From Sporosarcina sp. P2 (lineage in GTDB: Bacteria > Bacillota > Bacilli > Bacillales_A > Planococcaceae): a stretch of 64,000 nucleotides of DNA. The notes under the pieces are model-generated. The model was not told where the DNA came from and did not search any database. It was given only the letters and a program-made list of their open reading frames with translations. Of the stretch, positions 33,688 to 44,706 are shown in pieces; the stretch's first letter is position 1; every line of letters begins with the position of its first letter. The stretch is from positions 1 through 64,000 of the forward strand of contig NZ_PDYY01000004.1 of the NCBI RefSeq assembly GCF_002743255.1, in the 5' to 3' direction. The translations under genes were made by a program, and so were the position numbers.

Positions 33688-35670
33688 TTGAACGAAACAT
33701 TTCAATTGCAGGCACCATATACACCGCAAGGAGATCAGCCAAAAGCGATCAATAGCCTTGTTAACGGCATAAAAGAAGGCAAGAAACATCAAACGTTACT
33801 TGGTGCAACGGGGACAGGTAAAACATTTACAGTTTCTAATGTACTAACGGAAATCAATAAACCTACACTGGTCATTGCTCACAATAAAACGTTGGCTGGC
33901 CAATTATATAGCGAGTTCAAAGAATTTTTTCCAGATAATGCGGTAGAATATTTTGTTAGCTTCTATGACTTTTATCAACCGGAAGCGTATGTGCCACAGA
34001 CGGATACTTTTATTGAAAAGGACTCATCGATCAATGATGAAATCGATAAACTTCGTCACTCCGCAACTAGTGCTTTATTCGAGCGTAATGATGTATTGAT
34101 TGTGGCATCTGTATCTTGTATTTACGGTCTGGGTTCACCAGAAGAATATAATGAAATGGTATTTTCATTACGCAAGGGAATGGAAATACCGCGTAATCAA
34201 CTATTGCGGACGCTGGTGGACATTCAGTACGAACGCAATGATATTAATTTTACGCGGGGTACATTCCGTGTCAGAGGCGATGTAGTCGAAGTCTTCCCGG
34301 TGGCACGTGATGAGCGTTGTATACGTCTAGAGTTTTTCGGAGATGAAATTGAACGAATCCGTGAAGTGGATGCCTTAACAGGTGAAGTCATCGGTGATCG
34401 TGATCACGTGGCTATTTTCCCTGGTTCCCACTTCGTTACACGTGAAGGAAAATTATTAAAAGCAATTGAAAATATTGAAATTGAATTGGAAGAACAGCTT
34501 AAATATTTACGAGATAACGATAAGTTATTGGAAGCGCAACGCTTAGAACAACGGACGCGTTATGATCTGGAAATGATGCGAGAGATGGGCTTCTGTTCTG
34601 GCATTGAGAACTACTCCAGACATTTAACGTTGCGTGAAGCAGGTGCAACACCTTATACATTGCTAGATTACTTCCCTGACGATTTTTTAATTGTCGTGGA
34701 TGAAAGTCACGTCTCTTTGCCGCAGATTCGCGGCATGTACAATGGAGACCAAGCGCGGAAAAAAGTATTGGTAGAACATGGTTTCCGCTTGCCTTCTGCA
34801 TTGGACAACCGACCATTGATGTTTGAAGAATTTGAAAAGCATATTCGCCAAGCGATGTATATTTCAGCAACGCCCGGCCCTTATGAAATTGAGCATACAG
34901 ACGAAATGGTAGAACAGATTATACGTCCTACAGGATTACTGGATCCAATCATTGAAGTGCGTCCTATCGAAGGGCAAATTGATGATTTATTGGATGAAAT
35001 ACATCTTCGAATCGAGCGAGATGAACGTGTATTGATTACCACTCTGACGAAAAAAATGTCAGAAGACTTAACGGATTATTTAAAAGATATCGGGATTAAA
35101 GTTCAGTATCTCCATTCTGACGTTAAGACACTGGAACGTACAGAAATTATTCGCGAGTTACGGGTCGGTACGTATGATGTATTAATCGGGATCAACTTAC
35201 TGCGTGAAGGGATCGACATCCCGGAAGTTTCATTGGTTACGATTTTGGATGCGGATAAAGAAGGATTCTTGCGTTCAGAACGTGCGTTGATCCAGACAAT
35301 TGGTCGCGCAGCACGTAACTCAGAAGGGCGCGTCATTATGTACGCAGATAAAATGACAGATTCGATGAAGAAAGCCATTGATGAAACGGAACGTCGTCGT
35401 GAAATTCAAATAGCTTACAATGAAGAACATGGTATAACGCCTACGACAATTGTCAAACCGATACGTGAATTGATCCGTGCGACTCAAGTGGCTGAAGAAA
35501 CGGAATCGTATTTGCAAAAGGTGACGAACGGCAAGAAGTTATCAAAAGACGAGAAAGGCTTATTGCTAATCAAATTGGAAAAAGAAATGAAAGATGCAGC
35601 AAAAGCCTTGGACTTCGAAAGAGCTGCAGAGTTACGCGATACCGTAATAGAACTGAAAGCAGAAAGGTAG
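33688..35670 (+). CDS. uvrB: Excinuclease ABC subunit B
   Basis: UvrB is the DNA-damage verification helicase of nucleotide excision repair. The 660-aa protein has Walker A GATGTGKT (39-46), the beta-hairpin region [24 protein letters not shown]-like VVDESH, helicase motif [11 protein letters not shown], and the C-terminal UVR motif ([17 protein letters not shown]) that contacts UvrC. The start is TTG with GAGGAG upstream. uvrA follows after 7 nt. Confidence 0.98.
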   Translation: MNETFQLQAPYTPQGDQPKAINSLVNGIKEGKKHQTLLGATGTGKTFTVSNVLTEINKPTLVIAHNKTLAGQLYSEFKEFFPDNAVEYFVSFYDFYQPEAYVPQTDTFIEKDSSINDEIDKLRHSATSALFERNDVLIVASVSCIYGLGSPEEYNEMVFSLRKGMEIPRNQLLRTLVDIQYERNDINFTRGTFRVRGDVVEVFPVARDERCIRLEFFGDEIERIREVDALTGEVIGDRDHVAIFPGSHFVTREGKLLKAIENIEIELEEQLKYLRDNDKLLEAQRLEQRTRYDLEMMREMGFCSGIENYSRHLTLREAGATPYTLLDYFPDDFLIVVDESHVSLPQIRGMYNGDQARKKVLVEHGFRLPSALDNRPLMFEEFEKHIRQAMYISATPGPYEIEHTDEMVEQIIRPTGLLDPIIEVRPIEGQIDDLLDEIHLRIERDERVLITTLTKKMSEDLTDYLKDIGIKVQYLHSDVKTLERTEIIRELRVGTYDVLIGINLLREGIDIPEVSLVTILDADKEGFLRSERALIQTIGRAARNSEGRVIMYADKMTDSMKKAIDETERRREIQIAYNEEHGITPTTIVKPIRELIRATQVAEETESYLQKVTNGKKLSKDEKGLLLIKLEKEMKDAAKALDFERAAELRDTVIELKAER

Positions 35671-35677
35671 AGTCCGC

Positions 35678-38545
35678 ATGAAAAATAAAGAACTTGTAAT
35701 ACAGGGAGCGAGAGCGAATAACCTGAGAGATATTACGGTGAAGATTCCACGCGATAAACTGGTTGTGCTTACGGGCCTGTCGGGTTCAGGCAAGTCTTCA
35801 CTAGCTTTTGATACGATCTACGCGGAAGGGCAGCGCCGCTATGTGGAATCATTATCCGCATATGCGCGTCAGTTCCTTGGACAAATGGATAAACCAGACG
35901 TGGATTCTATAGAAGGATTGTCACCCGCCATTTCCATTGACCAAAAAACAACAAGTAAAAATCCACGGTCTACTGTAGGAACGGTGACAGAAATCTATGA
36001 CTACTTGCGTTTACTCTATGCGAGAGTTGGGAAACCACATTGTCCATATCATGGCATTGAAATCTCTACGCAGACGATTCAACAGATGGTGGATCGTGTA
36101 GTTCAATTGCCTGAGCGTACAAGAATTCAAATTTTGGCTCCAATTATTTCAGAACGTAAAGGGACGCATGCTAAATTATTTGAAGATATCAAAAGACAAG
36201 GCTATGTACGCGTTCGAGTCAACGGTGAAACAATTGATTTGGATGATCATATAGAGTTAGATAAAAATAAAAAACATACAATTGAAATCGTCATCGATCG
36301 AATTGTCATGAAGGAAGGCGTCGAAACACGTCTAAGTGACTCGTTGGAATCCGCCTTGCGATTAGCTGATGGTAATGTGCTGGTAGATGTAATCGGTGAA
36401 GAAGAATTGTTTTTCAGTGAACATCACGCGTGTCCTATTTGTGGATTCTCTATTGGCGAACTAGAACCACGTATGTTTTCATTTAACAGTCCATTCGGCG
36501 CTTGCCCTGAATGTGACGGACTTGGAATGAAGCTCGAAGTCGATCCAGATTTAGTCATTCCAAATAGTGACCTAACCCTAAAAGAACACGCCATTGCCCC
36601 ATGGGAGCCAACAAGCTCGCAGTATTATCCAGAACTCCTGAAGACGATTGCGAAGCACTATAAAATTCCAATGGATGTACCGGTTAGCGAATTGGCTGAC
36701 TCGGATATTGAAAAACTGATGGTAGGATCGAGAAAAGAAAAGATTCGCTTCCGCTATACAAATGAATTTGGTAATACCCGTGATAGCGATATTTATTTCG
36801 AAGGGGTTTTGCGCAACGTTGAACGACGTTATCATGAGACATCATCAGACTACATTCGTGAGCAGATGAGTAAATATATGACAGAAAAGTCATGTCCTAC
36901 TTGCACAGGCTACCGCCTAAAGCCCGAATCACTTGCGGTATTAGTGAATGGTCAGCATATCGGAAAAATCACGGAACGCTCGATTGTTGAAACGACAAAA
37001 TTCTTTGACCAATTAATTCTTTCCGAGAAAGATACACAAATTGCAGATATGGTCCTAAAAGAAATCCAGGAACGCTTGGGCTTTTTGGTGAACGTAGGTC
37101 TCGACTATCTGAATTTATCCCGTTCAGCAGGGACATTATCTGGTGGAGAAGCACAACGAATTCGTTTGGCTACACAAATTGGATCACGTTTGACGGGTGT
37201 TCTATATATACTGGATGAACCTTCAATCGGGCTTCACCAGCGGGATAATGACAGACTAATTGGCACGTTACAAAGTATGCGAGATATCGGTAATACATTG
37301 ATTGTTGTAGAACATGATGAGGACACGATGATGGCTGCGGACTATTTAATTGATATCGGTCCTGGCGCTGGTGTGGCAGGAGGAGAAGTGGTAGCTGCAG
37401 GTACACCTGCAAAAGTTATGAAAAACAAGAAATCGCTGACCGGACAATACTTAAGCGGAAAGAAATTCATTCCACTTCCGATTGAACGAAGATCACGTGA
37501 TGAACGCAGCATTATCGTTAAAGGTGCTTCGGAGAACAATTTAAAGCATATCGACGCAGAATTCCCTCTCGGTCAATTTATTGCAGTTACTGGTGTTTCT
37601 GGTTCAGGTAAGAGTACATTGGTCAATGATATTTTGCATAGAACATTGGCTCAGAAATTGAATCGCTCCAAACAAAGACCTGGAAAGTTCGAGAGTATTA
37701 GTGGTGTGGAACATTTGGAAAAAATTATCGATATTGATCAATCACCAATCGGACGGACACCACGCTCCAATCCAGCTACGTATACAGGCGTTTTTGACGA
37801 TATACGTGATGTCTTTGCGATGACGAATGAAGCAAAAGTTCGGGGCTATAAAAAAGGTCGCTTTAGTTTCAACGTAAAAGGTGGACGGTGTGAAGCATGC
37901 CGTGGAGATGGAATCATTAAAATCGAAATGCATTTCCTTCCGGATGTATATGTACCATGCGAAGTATGTCACGGCAAGCGGTATAACCGGGAAACGCTGG
38001 AAGTGAAATATAAAGGAAAAAATATTGCGGACGTACTGGAGATGACCGTGGAATATGCAGTGGTGTTTTTCGAGAATATCCCGAAAATCCACCGTAAATT
38101 ACAGACGATAGTTGATGTAGGCTTAGGCTATGTTCAATTAGGTCAACCCGCAACGACACTATCAGGTGGGGAAGCCCAACGTGTGAAATTGGCTTCGGAA
38201 TTGCATAAACGTTCCACGGGTAAATCGTTTTATATTTTAGACGAGCCAACAACGGGTTTGCACGTACATGACATTGCCAAGTTACTAGAAGTTCTTCAAC
38301 GTCTAGTTGATGGGGGTAACACGGTTCTCGTTATTGAGCATAATTTGGATGTTATTAAGACGGTTGATTATATTATCGATATCGGTCCGGAAGGCGGAGA
38401 CAAAGGCGGAGAAATTGTTGCAACGGGGACACCGGAAGCGATAGCAGAAGTTAAAGAGTCCTACACAGGGAAATATTTGAAAACCATCCTAGAAAGAGAT
38501 CGAAATCGGATGAAGGAACAAATTCAGAGTGTAGTAACGAAATAG
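35678..38545 (+). CDS. uvrA: Excinuclease ABC subunit A
   Basis: UvrA is the damage-sensing ABC ATPase that loads UvrB. The 955-aa protein has two ATPase modules, with Walker A GLSGSGKS near residue 33 and GVSGSGKS near 644, two ABC signatures LSGGEAQR, and zinc-finger cysteine pairs (CPICGF...CPECDG and CEACRGDG...CEVCHG). The length is normal. It forms an operon with uvrB. Confidence 0.98.
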   Translation: MKNKELVIQGARANNLRDITVKIPRDKLVVLTGLSGSGKSSLAFDTIYAEGQRRYVESLSAYARQFLGQMDKPDVDSIEGLSPAISIDQKTTSKNPRSTVGTVTEIYDYLRLLYARVGKPHCPYHGIEISTQTIQQMVDRVVQLPERTRIQILAPIISERKGTHAKLFEDIKRQGYVRVRVNGETIDLDDHIELDKNKKHTIEIVIDRIVMKEGVETRLSDSLESALRLADGNVLVDVIGEEELFFSEHHACPICGFSIGELEPRMFSFNSPFGACPECDGLGMKLEVDPDLVIPNSDLTLKEHAIAPWEPTSSQYYPELLKTIAKHYKIPMDVPVSELADSDIEKLMVGSRKEKIRFRYTNEFGNTRDSDIYFEGVLRNVERRYHETSSDYIREQMSKYMTEKSCPTCTGYRLKPESLAVLVNGQHIGKITERSIVETTKFFDQLILSEKDTQIADMVLKEIQERLGFLVNVGLDYLNLSRSAGTLSGGEAQRIRLATQIGSRLTGVLYILDEPSIGLHQRDNDRLIGTLQSMRDIGNTLIVVEHDEDTMMAADYLIDIGPGAGVAGGEVVAAGTPAKVMKNKKSLTGQYLSGKKFIPLPIERRSRDERSIIVKGASENNLKHIDAEFPLGQFIAVTGVSGSGKSTLVNDILHRTLAQKLNRSKQRPGKFESISGVEHLEKIIDIDQSPIGRTPRSNPATYTGVFDDIRDVFAMTNEAKVRGYKKGRFSFNVKGGRCEACRGDGIIKIEMHFLPDVYVPCEVCHGKRYNRETLEVKYKGKNIADVLEMTVEYAVVFFENIPKIHRKLQTIVDVGLGYVQLGQPATTLSGGEAQRVKLASELHKRSTGKSFYILDEPTTGLHVHDIAKLLEVLQRLVDGGNTVLVIEHNLDVIKTVDYIIDIGPEGGDKGGEIVATGTPEAIAEVKESYTGKYLKTILERDRNRMKEQIQSVVTK

Positions 38546-38625
38546 AAAATGAAACTTTTGTTCCGCAGAACCGTATAAATAGATAGCTGCTAAAAAGATT
38601 AGTCAAAACGAGGAGGAATCTGGAT

Positions 38626-39717
38626 ATGCAAAATGAACGCATACGAATACTAACGATGCTTGAAGAAGGTAAAATCACAGCTGATGAAGCATTGAAATTA
38701 CTGGAAGTCATGGGTAAAGAATCTGAAAAAGGAACAGCAGAAGAGGGCTCTTCTGCTGATGCTTTCTTCGAGGATATCCGTAAAGAATTCGTCACAGCAG
38801 GTGACCGCTTCATGCAATTTATGGATACGGCAGTACACCGTGTGAAAAAATTTGATTTCGAAGCACCATTCAGCAAATCTGTCTCCTTTACACATACCGA
38901 AAGTAAATCAGTAGAAGATATTGAAGAAGTCATCATCCATATTGACCATGGTACTGTGGAAGTTCACCCTTCAGACAATGACGAGATCATGGCGAAGTTC
39001 TCTGTAAAGCATTTTAATAATGATTCCGAAGCAGACGCGCTTAGTCAGTTCCTTGACAAGTTATTGTTCGTAAAAGACGGCAATAAGTTGCGTATCGGAA
39101 GCGACTTGAAGATGTTACAAGTAAATGTTGATCTGTATGTACCGACTGCCACACCGTATAGTAAACTCTCTGTACGTTTATTGAACGGCGGCTGTTCAGT
39201 GGAAGGTGTAGATTTTAAAGATCTACGGATTAGAACAGCGAATGGTAAAATTGAATGTGCAGATAGTAAATTCGATGAAGCGAAGCTGGAAACTGCAAAT
39301 GGTATGGTGCGTTTATTAAAAGTTACCGGTGAAAAGTTAGAGGCTGAAACATTAAACGGTCGAGTTTATGTAGATGGCGCGGTAAATGATGTAGACGCAA
39401 AATCCCTAAACGGAAACGTGACGTTGACGACTTCATCCCCTGATGCAAAAAGATTAGAAGCGAAGTCCATCAGCGGTACGGTTGAAATTTACTTCCCGTC
39501 ATCTTTAGGTCTAAAGGGAGAGATTTCATCCAACATGGGTAAGCTTGATTTACGGTTGAATGACGTATCACGTGTGGAAGAGCAAGAGCAGTTCTTGCAC
39601 CGTACAATCCGTTTCAGCAAGAATGTTGAGGACGCAACGAAAGAGCCATTGCATGTTACGGGCGAATCCAAGACTGGTACTGTTATGGTCCGTTATAACT
39701 CTGTCGATATGGATTGA
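38626..39717 (+). CDS. yvlB: DUF4097 protein YvlB
   Basis: The 363-aa protein (YvlB of B. subtilis is about 365 aa) has an N-terminal SHOCT-like helical hairpin (RIRILTMLEEGKITADEALKLLE, shortened) and a C-terminal DUF4097 beta-solenoid with repeated strand turns (IRTANGKIECADS, LETANGMVRLLK, ETLNGRVYVDG, KSLNGNVTL). It is cytoplasmic and tied to the cell-envelope stress regulon in B. subtilis. It lies directly after uvrA with AGGAGG before the ATG. Confidence 0.9.
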   Translation: MQNERIRILTMLEEGKITADEALKLLEVMGKESEKGTAEEGSSADAFFEDIRKEFVTAGDRFMQFMDTAVHRVKKFDFEAPFSKSVSFTHTESKSVEDIEEVIIHIDHGTVEVHPSDNDEIMAKFSVKHFNNDSEADALSQFLDKLLFVKDGNKLRIGSDLKMLQVNVDLYVPTATPYSKLSVRLLNGGCSVEGVDFKDLRIRTANGKIECADSKFDEAKLETANGMVRLLKVTGEKLEAETLNGRVYVDGAVNDVDAKSLNGNVTLTTSSPDAKRLEAKSISGTVEIYFPSSLGLKGEISSNMGKLDLRLNDVSRVEEQEQFLHRTIRFSKNVEDATKEPLHVTGESKTGTVMVRYNSVDMD

Positions 39718-39730
39718 TAGCTTAATGAAA

Positions 39731-39769
39731 CACCTGCATTTGCCGTTTCTGGCGGTGCAGGTGTTTTTT
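39731..39769 (+). terminator. Terminator after yvlB
   Basis: CACCTGCA/TGCAGGTG stem followed by six Ts. Confidence 0.9.
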
Positions 39770-39800
39770 GTATGTTTGTAATTAGATGGGGCAGTCGCTT

Positions 39801-39968
39801 AGGGCGCTCATAAAATTCGTGTAAACGCTCATAGTTCTTGCGTAGCCGCTCTATCACATCAGCTAACCACCCTATGACACGAGCTAACCGCTCTATCACG
39901 GTCTGTAACCGCTCATACCCACGCAATACACGATCAATCACGACTCATATTCGCTCATTGCCTCCCGC
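39801..39968. repeat. 21-bp degenerate tandem repeat, eight units
   Basis: Eight consecutive 21-bp units fill the gap between yvlB and the amidase gene. On the plus strand the consensus is TAACCGCTCTATCAC followed by six variable bases (units start at 39801, 39822, 39843, 39864, 39885, 39906, 39927, 39948). On the minus strand one frame reads as repeats like VIERLxx, but it has no ribosome site and runs into the terminator, so it is not called a gene. Confidence 0.85.
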
Positions 39969-39979
39969 ATCTCCCCAAT

Positions 39980-40531
39980 TCATCTAACATACTCCCAACA
40001 CAAAATGCCAAAAGCTATAGCTCGTGCACATTGAAGTTGATACGTTTTGCTTTGCAATAGAGTAGCCTCTGTCTGATTCGACATAAAGCCACATTCAACT
40101 AAAATCGCGGGCATGTTGGTGTCACGCAGGACCGCAAAATCGGCCTTCTTCACGCCGCGATCGGGACGTTGGCAAGCAGAAATTAAAGCTTTCTGTACCG
40201 CAGAGGCGAGAACTGCGGAACTTTTGCTTGCTTGTGGATACATATACGTTTCAATCCCTTGTGCCGTATTCCAGCCATTGCCGAATGCATTTGCATGGAT
40301 TGAAACAAAGGCATCCGCTCTCATACGGTTAGCCGAAGCTGTTCGTTCACCTAAAGGTACGTCGTGTGTAGACGCATGCGTATACTTTACTGTCATGCCT
40401 TCCTCTGTTAAAAACTCTCCGACCAGTACAGCTACTGCTGCATTAAAATCGTACTCACGAAGCTTTCCATCTGGCGTTCTTTTGCCTGGTGTATCTGGCC
40501 CGTGACCTGCATCAAGAATGATTAGTGTCAA
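39980..40531 (-). CDS. N-acetylmuramoyl-L-alanine amidase (Amidase_3)
   Basis: The 183-aa zinc amidase cleaves the amide bond between muramic acid and the stem peptide. Zn ligands are expected at His9 (DAGHGPDTPG), a Glu near residue 26 and the His in SIHANAFG; the catalytic Glu is in ILVECGFMSN. It has no signal peptide and no wall-binding repeats, unlike CwlB or CwlC, so it may act after mother-cell lysis or be a single-domain germination or phage-derived enzyme. It is convergent with yvlB. Confidence 0.88.
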   Translation of the reverse strand: MTLIILDAGHGPDTPGKRTPDGKLREYDFNAAVAVLVGEFLTEEGMTVKYTHASTHDVPLGERTASANRMRADAFVSIHANAFGNGWNTAQGIETYMYPQASKSSAVLASAVQKALISACQRPDRGVKKADFAVLRDTNMPAILVECGFMSNQTEATLLQSKTYQLQCARAIAFGILCWEYVR

Positions 40532-40735
40532 TTCTGTCCACTCTCCTTTATCCTCTATATAGAGAAGACTTTTGAAAAGGATACAAAAAGGGAATATAGA
40601 TCAAGAAGTAATCCATTTCTTTTCATTTCCTTCATGGTAAAATAGGTTTGAATGATTTGTACATAAGCACAGGAAACGATGATTCGGCAAAAGATTGCCG
40701 GAATACGTACATCGTAGCAGAAAGTGAGGAACTTC

Positions 40736-41686
40736 ATGGGTGAATTAACAGTAGAAGATATTATGAATCGATTTGGATTGGAATTGATTGCTGGACACGC
40801 GGGCATTCATAAGCAGATCCTAATGAGTGATATTTCACGGCCGGGGCTTGAGATGGCAGGCTATTTCGATTATTATCCTGCCGAACGCGTGCAGTTGATC
40901 GGGCGCAAGGAGATGTCTTTCCTTGAAACATTGTCTGCCATTACGCGAAGAAAACGCTTAGAGCGACTTTGCTCGGACGATACGCCGGCTTTCATTATTG
41001 CTCATGGCGAGGAAGGTCCAAAAGAATTGAGCCAATTAGCTGAAGAGAAAAACATTCCTGTTCTTCGGACGGATTATAAAACTACACAGTTTTCTGGAAT
41101 GCTGACGAATTACTTGGTCGGACAACTCGCTCCGATGACGACAGTTCATGGTGTGCTAGTCGATGTATATGGCGTAGGGGTTTTAATAACAGGTGGCAGC
41201 GGGGTAGGTAAAAGTGAGACTGCGTTAGAACTCATTAAAAAAGGGCATAGACTAGTTGCAGATGATTCTGTTGAGATTCGTCAAGTATCCGATAACATCT
41301 TAATCGGAACGTCACCGAAACTGTTGAAGCATATGCTAGAGATTCGCGGCGTCGGTATTATCGATTTGATGACGTTATTTGGTGCAAGTTCCGTGAAAGA
41401 TGATAAGCGTGTATTGTTAGCGGTCGATTTAGAGATTTGGGATGATAAAAAGCATTATGATCGTCTGGGAATTGATGAAGAGAAGGTCGAGATACTCGAT
41501 TCGCAAATTACGAAATTGTCCGTCCCCGTAAGACCAGGGCGGAATATCGCGGTGATCATTGAAGTAGCGGCAATGGATTATCGCATGAAACGTCTTGGCG
41601 TTAATGCTGCAGAGGAATTTACCAAGCGTTTGGATCAAGCAATCGCAGACAATGCAGAACTATTAGAAGAAGAGGAGCGCGACTAA
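40736..41686 (+). CDS. hprK: HPr kinase/phosphorylase
   Basis: HprK phosphorylates Ser46 of HPr and Crh in response to fructose bisphosphate and reverses it with phosphate, controlling CcpA-dependent catabolite repression. The 316-aa protein has Walker A GGSGVGKS (153-160) and the family signature EIRGVGIIDLMTLFG. ATG 40736 follows AGTGAGG; the frame is open from GTG 40724. It is the first gene of hprK-lgt-yvoD-ppaX-yvoF, the order known from B. subtilis. Confidence 0.96.
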   Translation: MGELTVEDIMNRFGLELIAGHAGIHKQILMSDISRPGLEMAGYFDYYPAERVQLIGRKEMSFLETLSAITRRKRLERLCSDDTPAFIIAHGEEGPKELSQLAEEKNIPVLRTDYKTTQFSGMLTNYLVGQLAPMTTVHGVLVDVYGVGVLITGGSGVGKSETALELIKKGHRLVADDSVEIRQVSDNILIGTSPKLLKHMLEIRGVGIIDLMTLFGASSVKDDKRVLLAVDLEIWDDKKHYDRLGIDEEKVEILDSQITKLSVPVRPGRNIAVIIEVAAMDYRMKRLGVNAAEEFTKRLDQAIADNAELLEEEERD

Positions 41687-42502
41687 GTGAATGTATCCAT
41701 GCTAGCGATTAATCCAGTCGCGATCAGTATTGGCAGCCTAGAAGTTCGCTGGTACGGTATTTTGATCGCGCTCGGAATTATTTTAGGATTTATGGTAGTT
41801 CAACGAGAAATGCTAAAGCGGGGAATGCACCCCGACTTACTAACGGACATGCTCATTTGGGCGATTCCTATTTCCATCATCAGTGCACGAATTTACTATG
41901 TTATTTTCACATGGGATTATTATCGTGACCATCCGGACCAAATCATTCAAATTTGGAATGGCGGGATTGCAATCCACGGTGCCTTAATAGGTGCGGTCAT
42001 TACAGCGATGATTTTCTGTAGGAAGCGTGGGGTATCCTTCTGGAAAGTTGCAGATATTACGGCGCCTGGTTTATTAATTGGACAAATTATCGGTCGCTGG
42101 GGAAATTTTATGAATCAGGAAGCCCATGGTGGACCGGTTTCAGATACGTTTAAGGAAAACACAATAATTCCTGACTGGATTATGAATCAAATGACGATTG
42201 AGGGTATAACGTATCATCCGACATTCTTGTATGAGTCGTTATGGAATGTAGTCGGACTCATTTTGATTTTAGTTATCCGAAGAATGCTGAAGATGAAACG
42301 AGGCGAAGTTTTCTTATTTTACGTCATTTGGTATTCAATCGGTAGATTCTTCATTGAAGGGATGCGGACGGATAGTCTATATGTCATCGGTAGTTTGCGG
42401 GCAGCACAATTAGTATCTGTAACAGGAATTGTCGTAGGTCTTGCCATCTTGTTGTATCGTAGATATGTAATGAAAGTGAAAGAGAACTATGATGACAAAT
42501 AA
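41687..42502 (+). CDS. lgt: Prolipoprotein diacylglyceryl transferase
   Basis: Lgt attaches diacylglycerol to the lipobox cysteine of prolipoproteins such as PrsA in this window. The 271-aa protein has seven hydrophobic segments and the catalytic motifs IHGALIGA and GRWGNFMNQEAHGG. The start is GTG immediately after the hprK stop, with GAGGAG 10 nt upstream. Confidence 0.96.
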   Translation: MNVSMLAINPVAISIGSLEVRWYGILIALGIILGFMVVQREMLKRGMHPDLLTDMLIWAIPISIISARIYYVIFTWDYYRDHPDQIIQIWNGGIAIHGALIGAVITAMIFCRKRGVSFWKVADITAPGLLIGQIIGRWGNFMNQEAHGGPVSDTFKENTIIPDWIMNQMTIEGITYHPTFLYESLWNVVGLILILVIRRMLKMKRGEVFLFYVIWYSIGRFFIEGMRTDSLYVIGSLRAAQLVSVTGIVVGLAILLYRRYVMKVKENYDDK

Positions 42503-43451
42503 ACATAATATCGCACTATCCAATACGTTGAAAAATGGTTTACAAGTGGGATTAAAAACGACATGGTCACTCGGCAAGATCATTTTCCCTATTACTTTGC
42601 TTGTAACCATTTTGCAGTTTACACCTATCTTACCTTGGCTTGTGCAATTGGTGGAACCTATTATGCATCTATTTGGCTTGCGTGGTGAAGCAGCTGTGCC
42701 CCTCGTGCTTGGTAATGCATTAAATTTATATGCTGGAATTGCGGGCATCATTTCATTAGAATTAACGGTTAAAGAAGTATTCATCATTGCTGTGATGATC
42801 AGCTTTGCGCATAATCTGTTCATTGAGACAGCTGTCGCCATAAAAGTAGGCGTTAAACTATGGACAGTGCTTGTCGTTCGACTTGGATTGGCTGTGCTAG
42901 CTGGAGTGCTGATTAATATATTCTGGACAGGCGGCAATGAAATCGCGCAATACGGTCTAACGCCGCAAGCGGAAGTTGTGCCAGAAGGCTTTTTGCAAAT
43001 TTTCATACTTGGACTTGAAAAGGCAACATTTGGTGTCTTGCAGTTGGCATTGATCGTCATTCCATTAATGTTAGTTGTGCAGTATGTGAAAGATCGCAAT
43101 TACTTAGAGCGTTTTTCTACTGGGTTGGCACCGTTTACAAAAATGATTGGTGTGAAACCCAATGCGTCGATGACACTCGTTGCGGGATTATTGATCGGTT
43201 TGGCATACGGTGCAGGTGTCATGATTCAAGCAGTGCAGGAAGATGGCGTATCGAAACGCGATATTACACTGGCCTTCATTTTCTTGATGGCATGCCATGC
43301 GGTGATTGAGGATACACTGTTATTCCTGCCACTCGGTATACCGATTTGGCCATTATTGATAATTCGGCTTGTGACCGCCATTGTATTGACGATCACTGTG
43401 AGTATTTTATGGAAACAGCCGAGAGAGAAGGGGGAAGCTGTTATTGACTAA
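42489..43451 (+). CDS. yvoD: Nucleoside recognition (Gate) domain protein YvoD
   Basis: The 320-aa membrane protein has about eight hydrophobic segments and two Gate-like halves (VPLVLGNALNLYAGIAGI and ASMTLVAGLLIGLAYGAG). Gate-domain proteins resemble spore maturation proteins SpmA/SpmB and nucleoside transporters; the substrate is unknown. It overlaps lgt by 14 nt and ppaX by 8 nt. Confidence 0.88.
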   Translation: MMTNKHNIALSNTLKNGLQVGLKTTWSLGKIIFPITLLVTILQFTPILPWLVQLVEPIMHLFGLRGEAAVPLVLGNALNLYAGIAGIISLELTVKEVFIIAVMISFAHNLFIETAVAIKVGVKLWTVLVVRLGLAVLAGVLINIFWTGGNEIAQYGLTPQAEVVPEGFLQIFILGLEKATFGVLQLALIVIPLMLVVQYVKDRNYLERFSTGLAPFTKMIGVKPNASMTLVAGLLIGLAYGAGVMIQAVQEDGVSKRDITLAFIFLMACHAVIEDTLLFLPLGIPIWPLLIIRLVTAIVLTITVSILWKQPREKGEAVID

Positions 43452-44100
43452 TCAACCAATTACTACATTACTATTTGACTTTGACGGAACGCTTGCCGAT
43501 ACAAATGAGTTAATACTCTCATCTTTCCAGTATGTATTGGAAAAACATTTCCCTGGACGTTTCCAGCGAGAAGAGATGTTACCGTTTATCGGACCTACAT
43601 TACATGATACTTTTTCCTCGATTGCATCGGATAAGACAGAAGAACTGGTAGCAGAATACCGTGAATGGAATCTAGCGCATCACGATGACTATGTAACCGA
43701 ATTCGAGGGTGTGACAGATACGCTTCGTAAATTATATGATCTAGGCTTGAAGATGGCAGTCGTTTCCACAAAGAAGCGCGATATGGTAGAAAGAGGGATC
43801 AACCTTCTAGGCATTGCACCTTATTTTGAGACTGTGATTGGACTGGATGATGTAATGAATCCTAAACCGGATCCAGAGCCGATTTTACTGGCATTGAAAC
43901 GCCTAGATCGAACAGCAGAAGAGTCACTCATGATTGGGGATAACTTCCACGACATACTCGGAGGACAAAATGCAGGAACACGAACTGCGGCAGTTGCATG
44001 GGCACTAAAAGGGGAAGAATATTTGCAGACATTTAAACCCGACTTTATGTTGCAGCATATGTCCGACTTACTTAAAATCACCGCGGGAATCAAACTATGA
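43444..44100 (+). CDS. ppaX: Pyrophosphatase PpaX
   Basis: PpaX hydrolyses the pyrophosphate made when HprK dephosphorylates HPr-Ser-P. The 218-aa HAD-family protein has motif I DFDGTLADT, motif II VSTKKRD, and motif III KPDPEP...MIGDNFHDILGG. The start is TTG with AAGGGGGAAG upstream. The operon link with hprK matches its function. Confidence 0.94.
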   Translation: MTNQPITTLLFDFDGTLADTNELILSSFQYVLEKHFPGRFQREEMLPFIGPTLHDTFSSIASDKTEELVAEYREWNLAHHDDYVTEFEGVTDTLRKLYDLGLKMAVVSTKKRDMVERGINLLGIAPYFETVIGLDDVMNPKPDPEPILLALKRLDRTAEESLMIGDNFHDILGGQNAGTRTAAVAWALKGEEYLQTFKPDFMLQHMSDLLKITAGIKL

Positions 44101-44618
44101 GACGCACGGAACGGCATCCTTCCAAAGGAGATGCAAATTCACTTTGGCATATTTACCGTACAATCTCGATCTTTAAGGTAGCCAAAAATTTCATCGTCAT
44201 TCAGATTGCGCGGTACACGCCATTTGTTTCGTGGAAAAACGTTCTGTATCGATGGTTCTTGCGGATGAAAGTTGGAAAACATACGGCATTTGCGCTAATG
44301 GTTGTACCGGATGTCATGTTTCCGGAACGAATCTCTGTCGGTGAAAACTCCATAATTGGGTTTAATACGACGATTTTAGCGCATGAATACTTGATAGACG
44401 AATACCGTATTGGAGATGTGGAAATAGGCAATAATGTACTGATTGGAGCCAATACAACGATTTTGCCGGGTGTGAAAATTGGTGATGGTGCCATTGTTTC
44501 CGCTGCATCACTCGTCAATAAAGATATTCCGGCCGGTACATTTGCTGGCGGTAATCCAGTGCGTATTATATATACGGCCGAACAAATGGTAGAACGTGCA
44601 GCACGTGAAAGCAAATGA
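44097..44618 (+). CDS. yvoF: Hexapeptide-repeat acetyltransferase YvoF
   Basis: The 173-aa protein is a left-handed beta-helix O-acetyltransferase (LbetaH fold). Hexapeptide turns are visible: ISVGENSIIGFNTTIL, VEIGNNVLIGANTTILPGVKIGDGAIVSAASLV (shown in pieces), then PAGTFAGGNPVRII. It overlaps the ppaX stop (ATGA). The acceptor substrate is unknown. Confidence 0.88.
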   Translation: MRRTERHPSKGDANSLWHIYRTISIFKVAKNFIVIQIARYTPFVSWKNVLYRWFLRMKVGKHTAFALMVVPDVMFPERISVGENSIIGFNTTILAHEYLIDEYRIGDVEIGNNVLIGANTTILPGVKIGDGAIVSAASLVNKDIPAGTFAGGNPVRIIYTAEQMVERAARESK

Positions 44619-44706
44619 ATGACGGGCCATGTAGTTGTGCTATACTAGAGGATACATTGCAGGGGGACGTCAAGTGCGTTCCTCTTACTTTTTCGGAGGA
44701 GTTCGA

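Noticed and set aside
39693..39941. 82-codon minus-strand frame with repeated VIERL-like units
   Set aside because: It is the translation of the 21-bp DNA repeat, lacks a ribosome site and runs through the yvlB terminator into yvlB.
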